DNA from: CAVUCH01 sp963739995
GTDB taxonomy: Bacteria > Acidobacteriota > Vicinamibacteria > Vicinamibacterales > JAENWD01
DNA: 64,000 nt
NCBI GenBank assembly: GCA_963739995.1
Contig: CAVUCH010000013.1
Coordinates: 248,001 to 312,000, forward strand
Reading direction: 5' to 3'
The notes beneath the pieces were generated by a model. The model was not told where the DNA came from and did not search any database. It worked only from the letters and a program-made list of their open reading frames with translations. Position 1 is the stretch's first letter, and each line of letters opens with the position of its first letter. This document shows positions 48,418-58,341 of the stretch, piece after piece. The translations under genes were made by a program, and so were the position numbers.

Positions 48418-48848
48418 GCTACTCGCTTGACGTCAACGTACTGCTCTATGCCTCCGACCGATCGAGCGAACGACACCACGACGCGCGGCAGTTTCTCGAC
48501 TCCTGCGCGGCCCGGCCGGAGGTGCTCTGTCTGACGTGGCCAACGGTGATGTCCTACCTCCGCATCGCCACACATCCGAGCATCTTCGCGGCGCCATTGA
48601 CGCCGGAGGAGGCTCTGAGCAATATCGTCTCCCTCCTCACGTTGCCACACGTGCGCGTGGTATCAGAACAGGACGGCTTCATCGACGCGTACAAGCACGT
48701 CACGGATGCGATGACGGTACGCGGAAACCTTGTCGCTGATGCGCACGTGGCCGCCATCCTCTTCCAGAACGGCGTGCGGACGTTGTATTCCAATGACCGC
48801 GATTTTCGGAAGTTTGAGTCGCTCGACGTACGCAATCCATTCGCCTGA
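48414..48848 (+). CDS. vapC: PIN-domain RNase toxin (VapC family)
   Basis: 144 residues. The PIN acids are D6 in L-D-V-N-V-L-L-Y, Asp in V-A-D-A-H-V-A-A and Asp in S-N-D-R-D-F. The Glu seen in many VapC proteins is Ser here (P-T-V-M-S-Y-L-R-I), as in the subfamily ending in R-x-A-T-H-P. VapC toxins cut tRNA or rRNA. It is translationally coupled to the antitoxin. Confidence 0.87.
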   Translation: MSYSLDVNVLLYASDRSSERHHDARQFLDSCAARPEVLCLTWPTVMSYLRIATHPSIFAAPLTPEEALSNIVSLLTLPHVRVVSEQDGFIDAYKHVTDAMTVRGNLVADAHVAAILFQNGVRTLYSNDRDFRKFESLDVRNPFA

Positions 48849-48904
48849 GCGATCTCGCACGTCACGCCCCTTCTCTTTGATCAGCTCCGAGCGGTTCGAC
48901 TAGG

Positions 48905-50433
48905 TCAGGGACGAATGGACAGGGCGTGATGGAACACGTTGCGCGGATCCCAGCGCCTCTTGACCCGTTGAAGCGCCGCGTAGTTGCTCTTGAAGTAGAG
49001 CGTGTGCCAGGGAACGCCGGACGTATTCCACTCCGGATCAGCGAGGTCGACATCCGGGTGGTTGATCATCGCGCCGTCGCAGACTTCACCCGGCACAGGA
49101 ACGCCGCCGGTGTCCGCGAACATGTCCCGATAGAACGCGCGGACCCACGCTATCGTGCTGAGTTCGTCATTCGGGCTGCCCCAGCCGGCCGAGCACGATG
49201 TCGTCAGGATCGAGTCTCGCTGCGGCGACGCCGTCGCGTCCGATGCCACAGTGTTTACCTGTCCGCCATACGTGGCGAGGCCAAGCATCCCACCGGCGAC
49301 ATCGTAATCAGTCCGAGTCAGGTACTGGTGCGCGGTTTCGATCTGTCGATCGGTAAAGCGCTTGCGGAGGAATGCGTCCTTGCCCTTGAAGAGCGCACCA
49401 CTTCCAACCGGCCCGAAGAGCTCGGGGAACGGATTCAGCGCGAAATTCACCCAGGAGGTTCTCTCGAGACTCCGTGTGTGCGGCGCGCCGATGCCACGTG
49501 TAATCGCGGCGATGTGTTCATCGACGAGGCGATCGGCCTCGACTCCCGCAGTAAGAGAGCCCCTTCAGTTCGAGTTTGCCGAGTTGCCGGCGCCAGAGGA
49601 ACAGCGTGCTGAACAGCCGGGCGAACGGCGAGCTCGCGTCGCTGTTGCCCTCGCACCAGTCTCCGAAATTGGTTGACAAGCCGCGCGAAAGACGTGACAT
49701 CCATGTCGTCCCAGCTCCACCCGAGACGGAACACCAGTATCGACTCTGGTGCCTTTGGCAACAGCAGCGCGGGGTCATTCCCGGTGACGCCTGGCGATCG
49801 GAACCAGCAGCGGGTCACGATGCCGAAGTTGCCTCCGCCCGCGCCGGTGTGCGCCCACCAGAGATCGCGGTTGGGATCTGACGGCTCGCGAGTCGCCACC
49901 ACGCTTCGCGCCGTGCCGTCGGCGTCCACGACGACGACCTCGAGGCCGTACAGATGATCGGCCGCCAGGCCGTGCTGCCGGCACAGGAAGCCGAACCCAC
50001 CGCCCGAGACGTGAGCGCCGAGTCCGAGATATGGGCTTTCGCCGGCGGGAATGGTCACGCCCCACCCAAGGAAGAGCCGTCGGTATGCCTCACCCAGCGT
50101 CGTGCCTGCGTCGATCTCGATCGCTCCCATGCGCGGCTCGTAGCGGACGCCGGTCATGAGCGAGGTATCGATGACCACTCGGACATCCGGGTCGTCGACA
50201 AAGCCTTCGAGGCAGTGACCGCCGCCGCGTGCCACAACCCGTCGTCCATCTCGGACGGCGTCCTGAACCGCGTCGATCACATCGTCCGCGCTGTAAACGA
50301 GACGCACATAATCGGGCTTACCCGCGAATCGCTTGTTGAATCCCCTGCCGACGAGAGACGCGTACCGCGGATCGTCCGGTCCGATCCTGTCCGGAACAGC
50401 TTGCGCCCGCGCCCGCTGATCTTCGGCCTTCAT
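48905..50433 (-). pseudogene. FAD-dependent oxidoreductase (berberine-bridge-enzyme type), two frameshifts
   Basis: The N-terminal part has the PCMH FAD-binding domain: V-V-A-R-G-G-G-H with the His that attaches FAD, then G-L-G-A-H-V-S-G-G-G-F-G. The BBE C-terminus is W-D-P-R-N-V-F-H-H. Three successive frames must be joined: one to about 49671 (extra base in ggtt), the next to about 49545 (extra base in tccc), then the last. Joined, it gives one full-length enzyme of about 509 residues. The start is ATG 50433, with GAGGTG upstream. The substrate is unknown; the family oxidises sugars, alkaloids or aromatic alcohols. Confidence 0.82.
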
Positions 50434-50616
50434 CGATGACACCTCAGCCCCTCATTCGAACCGACGCCGATTGCACACCGCAAGCAAAATAGATAGTCCC
50501 TTCACCTACCAGGATGATGGCCCCGATCAGATAGCTATAGTCATGCCGTGAATAGTGCGCTATGTGGTCAGCTGCGGATGGACGCTAATCCATCGATGTG
50601 ACAAAGAATCGGGTGA

Positions 50617-52164
50617 ATGGCTGCCGGGGAATCAGCTGAGGTGCTGATCGTCGGAGCAGGCCCAACCGGTCTGGTTCTGGCGCTTTGGCTCACGCGGCTG
50701 GGCGTTCAGGTCAGGATCGTCGATAGCGCAGCGCAGCCGGCGACGACGTCGCGCGCAGTCGCCGTGCAGGCCCGCACGCTCGAGTTCTATCGTCAGGTCG
50801 GGCTGGCGGATAGTGTCATCGCGCGCGGTCGTGAAGTGTCAGCTGCGAATCTGTGGGTCTCGGGCCGCCGGGTGGCGCGCGTGGTGTTCGGACCGATGGG
50901 CAGGGGCATCAGCCCGTACCCCTATGCGTTCATCTTTCCGCAGGACGAGCACGAGCGGCTGCTGATCGATCGGTTGAGCGACGCTGGAGTCAGGGTCGAG
51001 CGGGAGACGGAATTCGTCGGGCTCGAGGAACGCGACGATGGCATCATCGCGCGGCTCGAGCGCGCAGGCGGCCGCGCCGACTTCTGCGAAGCCGCGTTCG
51101 TCGCCGGCTGCGACGGCGCTCACTCGCGTCTCCGAGAGGTCTTGTCGATCGGTTTTGCGGGCGGGACCTACGAGCACCTCTTCTACGTCGCCGATGTCGA
51201 GGCGCACGGACCCGCGATGAACGGCGACATCCACGTCGCGCTCGACCGCACGGACTTCCTCGCCGTGTTCCCTCTGACAGACGCACATCGCGCACGCCTC
51301 GTCGGGACGGTTCGACACGAGGCGGAGGCAGGCCGGCGCGAGAGCCTGACTTGGGATGATGTCAGCACACGCGCGATGGAGTGGATGCCTATCGACGTCG
51401 AACGCGTGAACTGGTTTTCGACGTATCAGGTGCATCATCGGGTCGCCGACTGCTTCCGCAGCGGACGCGCGTTCCTCCTGGGCGATGCGGCACACGTCCA
51501 TAGTCCTGTCGGCGGGCAGGGTATGAACACCGGCATCGGAGATGCGGTGAATCTCGCATGGAAGCTCGCCGCGGTTCTGCGCGAACGCGCGGGCGCTCCA
51601 ATACTCGACACATACGAGCCGGAGCGAATCGCCTTTGCACGACGGCTGGTGGCGACGACCGATCAGGCATTTACCGGCGTCTCGAGCTCCTCCGTCATTG
51701 CCCGCACGCTGCGATTGCACCTCGTGCCAGCGCTGTTGCCGCGACTGCTGACAATACCCGCAGTTCGCCGTCTTGCGTTTCGAACGGTCTCCCAGACGGC
51801 GATCAACTATCGCGGTAGCGCACTGAGTGAAGGGCGGGCCGGCCGTGTCCATGGCGGCGATCGGCTGCCGTGGGCACCTCTCGATACTTCGGATCGCGGC
51901 GCAGACAACTTCACGCCACTGACGTCACTCGAGTGGCAAGTGCACATCTACGGCAACGTGGTCCCGGAGATTCGTGCGGTATGCGCCGAGCGCCGCCTCG
52001 CGCTGCACGAGTTCGGCTGGCAACCCGCGATGGAGCGCGCCGGTCTGCGGCGAGACGCACTATATCTTCTGCGGCCGGATGGTTATGTCGCGCTGGCGGC
52101 ATCTGAACAGTCGGCGCCGACGCTGACCGCCTACCTCCGGGAGCGCGCCATTCGCTTTTCTTGA
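50617..52164 (+). CDS. FAD-dependent aromatic monooxygenase (PHBH/PheA-like)
   Basis: 515 residues. The FAD motif is V-G-A-G-P-T-G-L near residue 13. The D-G motif is G-C-D-G-A-H-S-R-L. The G-D motif is G-D-A-A-H-V-H-S-P-V-G-G-Q-G-M-N-T-G. A C-terminal thioredoxin-like part starts about residue 400. It probably hydroxylates an aromatic or polyketide substrate using NAD(P)H. It is divergent from the FAD oxidase pseudogene, across 183 AT-richer bases. Confidence 0.88.
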   Translation: MAAGESAEVLIVGAGPTGLVLALWLTRLGVQVRIVDSAAQPATTSRAVAVQARTLEFYRQVGLADSVIARGREVSAANLWVSGRRVARVVFGPMGRGISPYPYAFIFPQDEHERLLIDRLSDAGVRVERETEFVGLEERDDGIIARLERAGGRADFCEAAFVAGCDGAHSRLREVLSIGFAGGTYEHLFYVADVEAHGPAMNGDIHVALDRTDFLAVFPLTDAHRARLVGTVRHEAEAGRRESLTWDDVSTRAMEWMPIDVERVNWFSTYQVHHRVADCFRSGRAFLLGDAAHVHSPVGGQGMNTGIGDAVNLAWKLAAVLRERAGAPILDTYEPERIAFARRLVATTDQAFTGVSSSSVIARTLRLHLVPALLPRLLTIPAVRRLAFRTVSQTAINYRGSALSEGRAGRVHGGDRLPWAPLDTSDRGADNFTPLTSLEWQVHIYGNVVPEIRAVCAERRLALHEFGWQPAMERAGLRRDALYLLRPDGYVALAASEQSAPTLTAYLRERAIRFS

Positions 52165-52234
52165 ATCATCCTGGCTCATGCCTCGGAGGCCTCCGCCTCA
52201 GCCAGCAACCGCAAGAGGCGGAATCCCACACCCA

Positions 52235-53277
52235 TCAGCGCTTTCCGCGCTCTGCCAGCCACTTCTCGAGGGCTGCTTCAAATGCGGCCTCGTTCGCGAG
52301 TACCTTCTCGAGAAGCGGGGCCACGGGAGGAGGCACCGTCTCGGGGTTACGCGGATGGACGAACATGTTCTCACCGCGCACGGCGCGAAGAATCAGGTCG
52401 GTAAACCCGTCGATCCACCAGGCCTCGACCGCCCGGCCGTGCGCCGCCGTCGCCTTCGCCGGAGCAGAGAGATAGCCCTGCCAACCGGGCGCCGTCGCAA
52501 TCTCGCGCAACTCCTCGAGCGAGCGGCCCGCTCGGCTCGGAAGCGCTTTGTAATCGGACCGAACCAGATCGGGACGGACGGCGAGCATGCCCGATGTTTC
52601 GCCGACGCCGGCATGAACGTCCATGCCGAACGAGGCCAGCTCCGCGGGCGAAAAGTGCTGGGCGTTCATCCGTTGTCCCTTCGCTTGAATCACCGCATCG
52701 GCCCGAAAGAGACCCGTGAGGTGCAGCATCGTCACGCCAAACGTTTCGCTGACGAAGTCGCACGCCTCGTTGATCGCGATGTTGTGCGGGGGGCCGCCAT
52801 GCCCGTTCATGACAAACATCCACTTGAAGCCGTTCTGCGCGATCTGGCCGCCCAGATCGGCCACCAGCGATCGCAATGTCGATTGTCGGATGGCGTACGT
52901 GCCGGGATGCACCAGCATGTTGCCCAGCGCGTTCGCGCCGCCCTGGCCGTAGTTGATGGCTGGCATCATGACGACGTTCCAGGCCGGCAGAGCTCGGCTC
53001 ACACGCCTTGACACGCCGTCAGCCTCGTACATGACGCCAAGCGTGTCGGCACCAACGGGCAGATGAGGACCGTGCTCCTCGATCATGCCCACCGGGAGGA
53101 TGAACAGTGTCCGCTGCCGATCGAGGGCGTCAATCTGTGGGAAGGTGAGCTCTTCGAGCTTGTGGATTCCCGAGCGAGGAGCAACAGGGCGGTCGCGCTG
53201 GGACGCCCCCTGATCTTGCGCCGGGCGGCGGCTCCGCTCGACGCCAAAACGATCAGCGTGATGAGCACGTGATTCAT
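52235..53277 (-). CDS. Creatininase family metal hydrolase, exported, frameshifted near the N-terminus
   Basis: A signal peptide starts at ATG 53277 (M-N-H-V-L-I-T-L-I-V-L, Ala-rich end), preceded by AGGAGA. Near 53215-53222 the frame changes (one missing base or two extra). The mature protein then reads Q-D-Q-G-A-S-Q and continues through L-P-V-G-M-I-E-E-H-G-P-H-L-P-V-G-A-D, N-G-H-G-G and H-A-G-V-G-E-T-S. These supply the Glu, His and Asp ligands of the creatininase family (amidohydrolases). The main frame alone begins at 53092. The substrate is not creatinine with any certainty. Confidence 0.8.
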
Positions 53278-53485
53278 GCGTCTCTCCTGTAGTTCACTGT
53301 TGCCGCACCTACAGGCTAAGGGCACTGGCTTCGAGCGGACTTACATTTTTCGCGAGCAGCTTTGGAGGCATGTCAAGCCGAACTAGCTCATCCTTTTGAG
53401 GAGTTGTCGTCTATATGCAGTCAGTCTTTGATCGGTTCTACCAGGCATTCTCGAACGGGAGGTTGCATCATGAACGCCGGTTGTA

Positions 53486-53516
53486 TTGACGTTGTGTATA
53501 CAAACCAGTACACTGG
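53486..53516 (+). promoter_or_regulatory. Promoter and operator-like palindromes of the TacAT-like pair
   Basis: TTGACG (53486-53491) with TACACT (53509-53514) gives a 17-bp spacing. Two palindromes lie on it: TGTATACA (53495-53502) between the boxes, and CCAGT-AC-ACTGG (53505-53516) over the -10. A ribbon-helix-helix antitoxin binding here would block transcription. Confidence 0.6.
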
Positions 53517-53529
53517 CTAGGATAAAATC

Positions 53530-53808
53530 ATGGGCAGCACTGCGACTCGGAGCACCGTCATCAACCTGCGAGCTGACAAGTCTCGTCGGGCGCTGATCGA
53601 TCGCGCAGCAGAGGCCGTCGGGAAGAATCGATCCGAGTTCATGCTCGACGCCGCAACCCGCGAGGCCACGACGGTTCTCTTGGATCGTCGCTTGTTCGAG
53701 CTCGACGCGCGCACATTCAAGCGATTCGCGGCGGCACTTGATGGTGCGCCCTCGGACAATCCGCGACTTCGCAAACTCCTCGCGAAGAAAGCTCCCTGGG
53801 AGCGATGA
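53530..53808 (+). CDS. DUF1778 antitoxin (TacA-like)
   Basis: 92 residues. A ribbon-helix-helix N-terminus (T-V-I-N-L-R-A-D-K, then L-I-D-R-A-A-E-A-V-G-K) is followed by a D-R-R-x-F-x-L-D segment typical of DUF1778, and a C-terminal toxin-binding tail. It overlaps the toxin start by four bases. Such antitoxins pair with GNAT toxins that acetylate charged tRNA. Confidence 0.88.
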   Translation: MGSTATRSTVINLRADKSRRALIDRAAEAVGKNRSEFMLDAATREATTVLLDRRLFELDARTFKRFAAALDGAPSDNPRLRKLLAKKAPWER

Positions 53809-54314
53809 ATGCGCCCGCGGTCAGTGCACCAGAGCACCTGACCGCCACGCATGACGTTTCTGCGTTCGACAGCGGCGTTCCGGAACTCGACATCTGGTTG
53901 AAACGCCGGGCATTTCAGAATGAAGCCTCCGGTGCTTCGCGCACGTACGTGGTGTCCGCCGGAGGACGGATCGTTGGTTATTACGCCCTCGCCACGGGGG
54001 CAGTCGCACAGCAACAGGCCACCGGCAAAGTGCGACGGAACATGCCGGAACCAATCCCTGTGATGGTCATTGGGAGGCTCGCAGTGGACCGTGAGCACCA
54101 AGGCAAGGGGCTTGGCTCGGCGCTCTTGAAGGATGCACTCCTCCGGACACTGAACGCCGCGTCAATCGTGGGAATCAGGGCCGTTCTCCTTCACGCCATT
54201 TCGGACGAAGCGAAGCGCTTCTACGAGAAGGCCGGGTTCTCCGCCTCTCCAGTCGATCCCATGACGATGATGATCACGATCGCTGACGTCGAAAAGGCAC
54301 TCCGCAACGAATAA
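53805..54314 (+). CDS. GNAT-family toxin (TacT/AtaT-like)
   Basis: 169 residues. The acetyl-CoA loop is H-Q-G-K-G-L-G, preceded by I-G-R-L-A-V-D, and F-Y-E-K-A-G-F supplies the conserved Tyr. An early F-D-S-G-V-P-E-L-D-x-W-L segment is typical of the tRNA-acetylating toxins. The likely action is to acetylate the amino group of aminoacyl-tRNA and stop translation. The pair with DUF1778 is diagnostic. Confidence 0.87.
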   Translation: MNAPAVSAPEHLTATHDVSAFDSGVPELDIWLKRRAFQNEASGASRTYVVSAGGRIVGYYALATGAVAQQQATGKVRRNMPEPIPVMVIGRLAVDREHQGKGLGSALLKDALLRTLNAASIVGIRAVLLHAISDEAKRFYEKAGFSASPVDPMTMMITIADVEKALRNE

Positions 54315-54460
54315 GCTGGCGGTCGGTAGTCGCGCACTGTGACGTGGCCGCCACGACCTCGGGCTCGCCGAGGCGAAGTACCCGTCGGTAACGGCTCGTC
54401 GAGCATCGTCAGCACTACATCAGCTGGCACGTGCGGACCGCAGGAGGTCGACTCGTTTCT

Positions 54461-54865
54461 TCATCGGCGCACTGGCTGGCCCAGACTCAGTAAGTTTCCC
54501 TCGCTGTCCGTGAACCACGCCCCTCGCTCGCCGACACCCTTGCTTGGATAATTTCCTGCGATCTCGGCCACGCCGCTTCTTGTCGTGAGGCCCGGTGCAT
54601 CGTATTCCTGAAACACCACGCCACGTGCTCTGAGCGCGGCGACGGCAGCCTCGATGTCGTCGACTTCCCACGCCATTTGCGTGTGGGTGCCCGAAGCAGA
54701 ACCGGCGGACTCGAACAGGGCGAAGGAAGTCTCACCGCATTGGTATCGAAGGCCCCCTGGCCGTTCCTCGACGGGCTCGAGCCCTAGCTTCTCGGAATAG
54801 AACTTTCGCGCGCGTCCGAGATCTTTCGCTGGAAGCCGCGTCGAAACCCGAGCGTCTGCGAGCAT
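54461..54865 (-). CDS. VOC (glyoxalase/bleomycin-resistance fold) protein 1
   Basis: 134 residues with two beta-alpha-beta-beta-beta modules: L-P-A-K-D-L-G-R-A-R-K-F-Y-S-E-K-L-G-L at the N-terminus and F-T-D-S-E-G-N-L-L-S-L at the end. Metal-dependent dioxygenase, isomerase or binding roles are all possible. AGGAG precedes ATG 54865. It is 24 bp after the NTF2-like gene's stop, in an operon. Confidence 0.82.
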   Translation of the reverse strand: MLADARVSTRLPAKDLGRARKFYSEKLGLEPVEERPGGLRYQCGETSFALFESAGSASGTHTQMAWEVDDIEAAVAALRARGVVFQEYDAPGLTTRSGVAEIAGNYPSKGVGERGAWFTDSEGNLLSLGQPVRR

Positions 54866-54889
54866 CGCGTTCTCCTGTCAGGACTGCGG

Positions 54890-55297
54890 CTATCCGGGCT
54901 CGGCCCGATCCACGAATCCACCCTGCGGCGCCTTGTGAGGCAGCGACCAGCCAAAGTACACCTCGACCTCGACGATGTGCTGATCTCGAATGGTGAGAAT
55001 CTCGGTGTTGCGAAATCGATGGCCGTTCGTATTGCGTCCTTCATACGTGACGAAGACGCGATCAGCATCCATGACGAGATGGACGAAGTCGAACCCCTCG
55101 ATGACCTCGCTGTTCGGCCAGCAGCGACGGAAGTACGTTTCACGGTCGAGCCGATTGTCGAGGGGGCTCGTGAAGTGAAAGTCGTCGGCGAGCAGGGCCT
55201 CGAGGGCTGCCCGGTCTTTCGTCACGTACGCCCTGTAGGCTGCCTGTGCAATCGCCGCGTTCGAGGCTGGCGCAGCCGCGGCGCTCTGAGTGGTCAT
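54890..55297 (-). CDS. SnoaL/NTF2-like protein
   Basis: 135 residues with the cone-shaped NTF2 fold: A-A-Y-R-A-Y-V-T-K-D-R-A-A-L-E-A-L-L-A-D-D-F-H-F-T-S-P at the start, E-I-L-T-I-R-D-Q-H-I-V-E-V near the end. The function is open (isomerase, dehydratase or binding). AAAGGAGGA precedes ATG 55297. Confidence 0.8.
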   Translation of the reverse strand: MTTQSAAAAPASNAAIAQAAYRAYVTKDRAALEALLADDFHFTSPLDNRLDRETYFRRCWPNSEVIEGFDFVHLVMDADRVFVTYEGRNTNGHRFRNTEILTIRDQHIVEVEVYFGWSLPHKAPQGGFVDRAEPG

Positions 55298-55505
55298 GGA
55301 CTCCTCCTTTGTGAGCGTTCTCAGATGCCAGATTCAAACCAACGCATGAACATCAGGCGGCAGTGCTCGACAGCTTGGAGCGGTTGGCGGTCTATGGATA
55401 ATCGGGGCTGATGACCTTACGAGGAGACTGCAGCAGCTGGCGGTGGCGATCGGCTTGCACCGGATGCCACTGATCCCGTGAAGCTGGACCAATTGGAGGA
55501 TCGAA

Positions 55506-55955
55506 ATGAAACCGACAGATAAAGGCTCCGCTGCTGTTTCCGATGAGGCGGGAGGAGACCACGAGCGATCGATTCAGGGATTGCACGGTGTCCGCTACCA
55601 AAGCACGGATGTGCAACGCGCCGCCGATTTTTACACGAAGTACCTCGGCTTCAAGCTGGAACACCAGCAATTGCCGGCGTTCGCCACCGTGTCCCTCGGC
55701 GGTTTCAAGCTGCTGCTGAGCGGCCCCGGCGCGTCAGGCTCGCGGCCGATGCCCGATGGGCGGCGGCAGGAGGCGGGCGGATGGAATCGCATTGTGCTGC
55801 ATGTGACTGACGTCGCTCGTGAGATTGCGAGGCTCGAGAAATCGGGGTTGACGTTCCGTAATGAGATGGAAACCGGCCCGGGTGGCCGACAGATTCAGCT
55901 CGAGGATCCCGATGGGAATCCGATCGAGCTCTTCGAGCCGGCACGGCGCCAGTGA
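55506..55955 (+). CDS. VOC family protein 2
   Basis: 149 residues. The VOC fold starts about residue 23 with L-H-G-V-R-Y-Q-S-T-D-V-Q-R-A-A-D-F-Y and ends E-D-P-D-G-N-P-I-E-L-F. The first 22 residues are polar and probably disordered. GGAGG lies 6 bases before ATG. Confidence 0.82.
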   Translation: MKPTDKGSAAVSDEAGGDHERSIQGLHGVRYQSTDVQRAADFYTKYLGFKLEHQQLPAFATVSLGGFKLLLSGPGASGSRPMPDGRRQEAGGWNRIVLHVTDVAREIARLEKSGLTFRNEMETGPGGRQIQLEDPDGNPIELFEPARRQ

Positions 55956-56177
55956 CGTGTCTCAGGAAAGTCTTGTACTTCAGCAGTTGTGCGGGTACCC
56001 GGTGCGGAATCCCGACGCCACGAAGCTGCCCGAGAGCTTGATGATGTGAGCCTGGGCGCGACTCGTTCATCGGTCACACTTTCTCGTCGCGTTCCGTCAT
56101 AGCACTGACGGACGAACGGTAAGCAATGTGACCAGGAGAGGCCAGCGTCCCGCGACTGTGACATCAGGAGACAACCG

Positions 56178-56570
56178 ATGAAGATCAAACTGACCAGCGT
56201 GCACGTCGACGACCAGGAGAAGGCCCTGCGCTTCTACACCGAGGTGCTGGGCTTCGTGAAGAAGGCCGACTTCAGCCAGGGGCCGTATCGCTGGCTCACC
56301 GTGGCTTCACCAGAGGACCCGGACGGCACAGAGCTGCAGCTGGCGCTCAACAGCAACCCGGCGGCCAAAGCCTACCAGCAGGCATTGTTCCAGCAAAGCC
56401 AACCCGCGGCCATGTTCTTCACCAACGACGTGCAGGCCGATTACGAGCGGATGAAGGCGCGCGGCGCCGAGTTCACCACGCCACCAACGGACGTGACCGG
56501 CTCCAGGATCGCCCTGCTGAACGACACCTGCGGCAATCTCATTCAGGTCACGCAGCTGCTGCGCTGGTAG
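56178..56570 (+). CDS. VOC family protein 3
   Basis: 130 residues. It has V-H-V-D-D-Q-E-K-A-L-R-F-Y-T-E-V-L-G-F at the N-terminus and D-T-C-G-N-L-I-Q-V at the C-terminus. The V-D-D-Q-x-K-A form is a large subfamily often annotated as glyoxalase. AGGAGA precedes ATG 56178. Confidence 0.83.
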   Translation: MKIKLTSVHVDDQEKALRFYTEVLGFVKKADFSQGPYRWLTVASPEDPDGTELQLALNSNPAAKAYQQALFQQSQPAAMFFTNDVQADYERMKARGAEFTTPPTDVTGSRIALLNDTCGNLIQVTQLLRW

Positions 56571-56704
56571 GGCGGACGTTCAGCCGCATTCAGGGAGCGC
56601 TGCCGTCGCTCGGCTTCCAGCAACACCGCGATCGCGGCGTCCGCTGACGACCGTTGACCAGCTTCTGCGCCCCCCGCACGAACCGTGATGCGCCCGCGAG
56701 CGCG

Positions 56705-58195
56705 TCAGGGACGCTCCCCTGAACGCGCCTCCTCATTACCCCCGAGTTGGTGGTGGAGACTCCGGTCTGGTGGTCCCTGCAGCGCCGGCGCAGGGACGTG
56801 GGCCGCGGGTCTCGACGGGGCGGCTGTTCGCTCGGAACGCGGGCGGATGTTCTGGTTGTGGTGGAAGACGTTGTCGGGGTCGTACTTGGTTTTCATGTCC
56901 ACCAGCCGGTCGTAGACGCCGGTGCGGTAGGCGTCGCGGATACGATCGGGGGCTTCGTCGGCGCCGAGGAAGTTGACGTAGACGCCCTCGCGGTAGCTGT
57001 CGAGGGCGGCGAAGAAGCGCCTGGTCCAGGCGATGTCCCGGTCGGCGTAGTCCTCGCCGGACCGCCACACGCCGTCGAGGGTGATGGCGTGTGACGCCTG
57101 TCGGTTCCCGAACGCGGTGGCGGCGTCGGGCACGCGGCTGACGGCGCCTCCCAGGTGGAACATGGCCGCGTACGACCGTGGTGACGTGCATGCGAATGCG
57201 TGTTCGGCGATCACGTCGATCAGGTCGTCGCGAAGCTCGGGGAGGTACGTCGACTTCCAGTAGTAGTTCCAGCCGTGCAGCACCGTGGAGTCGAGGGCGC
57301 TCTGGTGGTTTACGTAGGGCGTGGGTGCGATCAGATCGAGGAGGGGCCTCCCGAAGGCGCGCAAGGGGCGGAGCACCACTTCAGCGTCCTCAACCGGTCC
57401 GACGTGGCAGGCGCCCACCAGGACGACCGGCCGCCAGTGCAGTTCCTCGGGGATGGCCGATAGCGGCGGCGCGGTGCCGAATCTTACGACCGTGCCGAGC
57501 TCGTCGGGAGCGTCGCGCACGAAGTCGCGGTAGAAGCGGAGGACCTCGTCAGTGTCGCCTGCGTCCCAGAGGATGGCGCCGGCCAGGACGCCGGGTCCGA
57601 CGGGGTGGAGCTGGAACTCGAACGAGGTGACCACACCGAAGTTGCCGCCTCCTCCGCGCAGCGCCCAGAAGAGGTCGGGGTGCTGATCTTCGGATGCCCG
57701 CAGCAGTTCGCCGTCGGCGGTCACGACATCGGCGGCGAGCAGGTTGTCGACCGTGAGACCGTGCTTGCGCATGAGCCAGCCGATACCACCGCCAAGGGTG
57801 AGTCCTGCGACGCCGGTGTGGCTGACGATGCCGCCGGTGGTGGCCAGCCCGTGGGCCTGTGTCTGTTGGTCGACGTCGCCCCACAGAGCACCGCCCTGCA
57901 CCTGGGCCGTGCCGCCGTCAGGGTCGACCCGGACGGCCCGCATCGCCGACAGGTCGATGACGATCCCGTCGTCGCACACAGCGGTGCCGGCCACGTTGTG
58001 GCCCCCGCCCCGTATCGCGATCTCGAGGTCGTGTTCGCGGGCGAAACGCACGGCAGCGACGACATCGGCCGTCCCGCTGCATCGAGCGATCAGTCGCGGG
58101 TAGCGGTCGATGGCGCCGTTCCACACGGCTCGGGCGGTGTCGTATTCGGCGTGGTCAGCGGTGATCTGCTGGCCCTGGAACTTGTTGATCTCCAT
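56705..58195 (-). CDS. FAD-binding oxidoreductase (berberine-bridge-enzyme type)
   Basis: 496 residues. The PCMH domain has I-R-G-G-G-H-N-V-A-G with the FAD-attaching His and G-L-T-L-G-G-G-I-G-W-L. The BBE segment is Y-D-P-D-N-V-F-H-H-N-Q-N-I, after which about 45 extra Pro/Ala/Ser-rich residues follow. The normal family end is at that motif, so the tail is unusual. It is divergent from the HxlR regulator, which probably controls it. Confidence 0.88.
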   Translation of the reverse strand: MEINKFQGQQITADHAEYDTARAVWNGAIDRYPRLIARCSGTADVVAAVRFAREHDLEIAIRGGGHNVAGTAVCDDGIVIDLSAMRAVRVDPDGGTAQVQGGALWGDVDQQTQAHGLATTGGIVSHTGVAGLTLGGGIGWLMRKHGLTVDNLLAADVVTADGELLRASEDQHPDLFWALRGGGGNFGVVTSFEFQLHPVGPGVLAGAILWDAGDTDEVLRFYRDFVRDAPDELGTVVRFGTAPPLSAIPEELHWRPVVLVGACHVGPVEDAEVVLRPLRAFGRPLLDLIAPTPYVNHQSALDSTVLHGWNYYWKSTYLPELRDDLIDVIAEHAFACTSPRSYAAMFHLGGAVSRVPDAATAFGNRQASHAITLDGVWRSGEDYADRDIAWTRRFFAALDSYREGVYVNFLGADEAPDRIRDAYRTGVYDRLVDMKTKYDPDNVFHHNQNIRPRSERTAAPSRPAAHVPAPALQGPPDRSLHHQLGGNEEARSGERP

Positions 58196-58341
58196 GGTCG
58201 TCGCCTCCGTGCTCAGGTGCCCAACTGGTTGGTCGTCGGGGTCGTCCCGCCGACGGCTTCCATCGCACCACGGTGGACGTCCGGCCGTGAAGTCAAGAAT
58301 CTGGACTTCACAACCGACCGTGAGTGCGTGACACTGGCGAC

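Noticed and set aside
55956..56177. Short plus-strand fragment ending P-V-R-N-P-D-A-T-K-L-P-E
   Set aside because: Looks vaguely like a protein end but is too short to assign and lacks a start.
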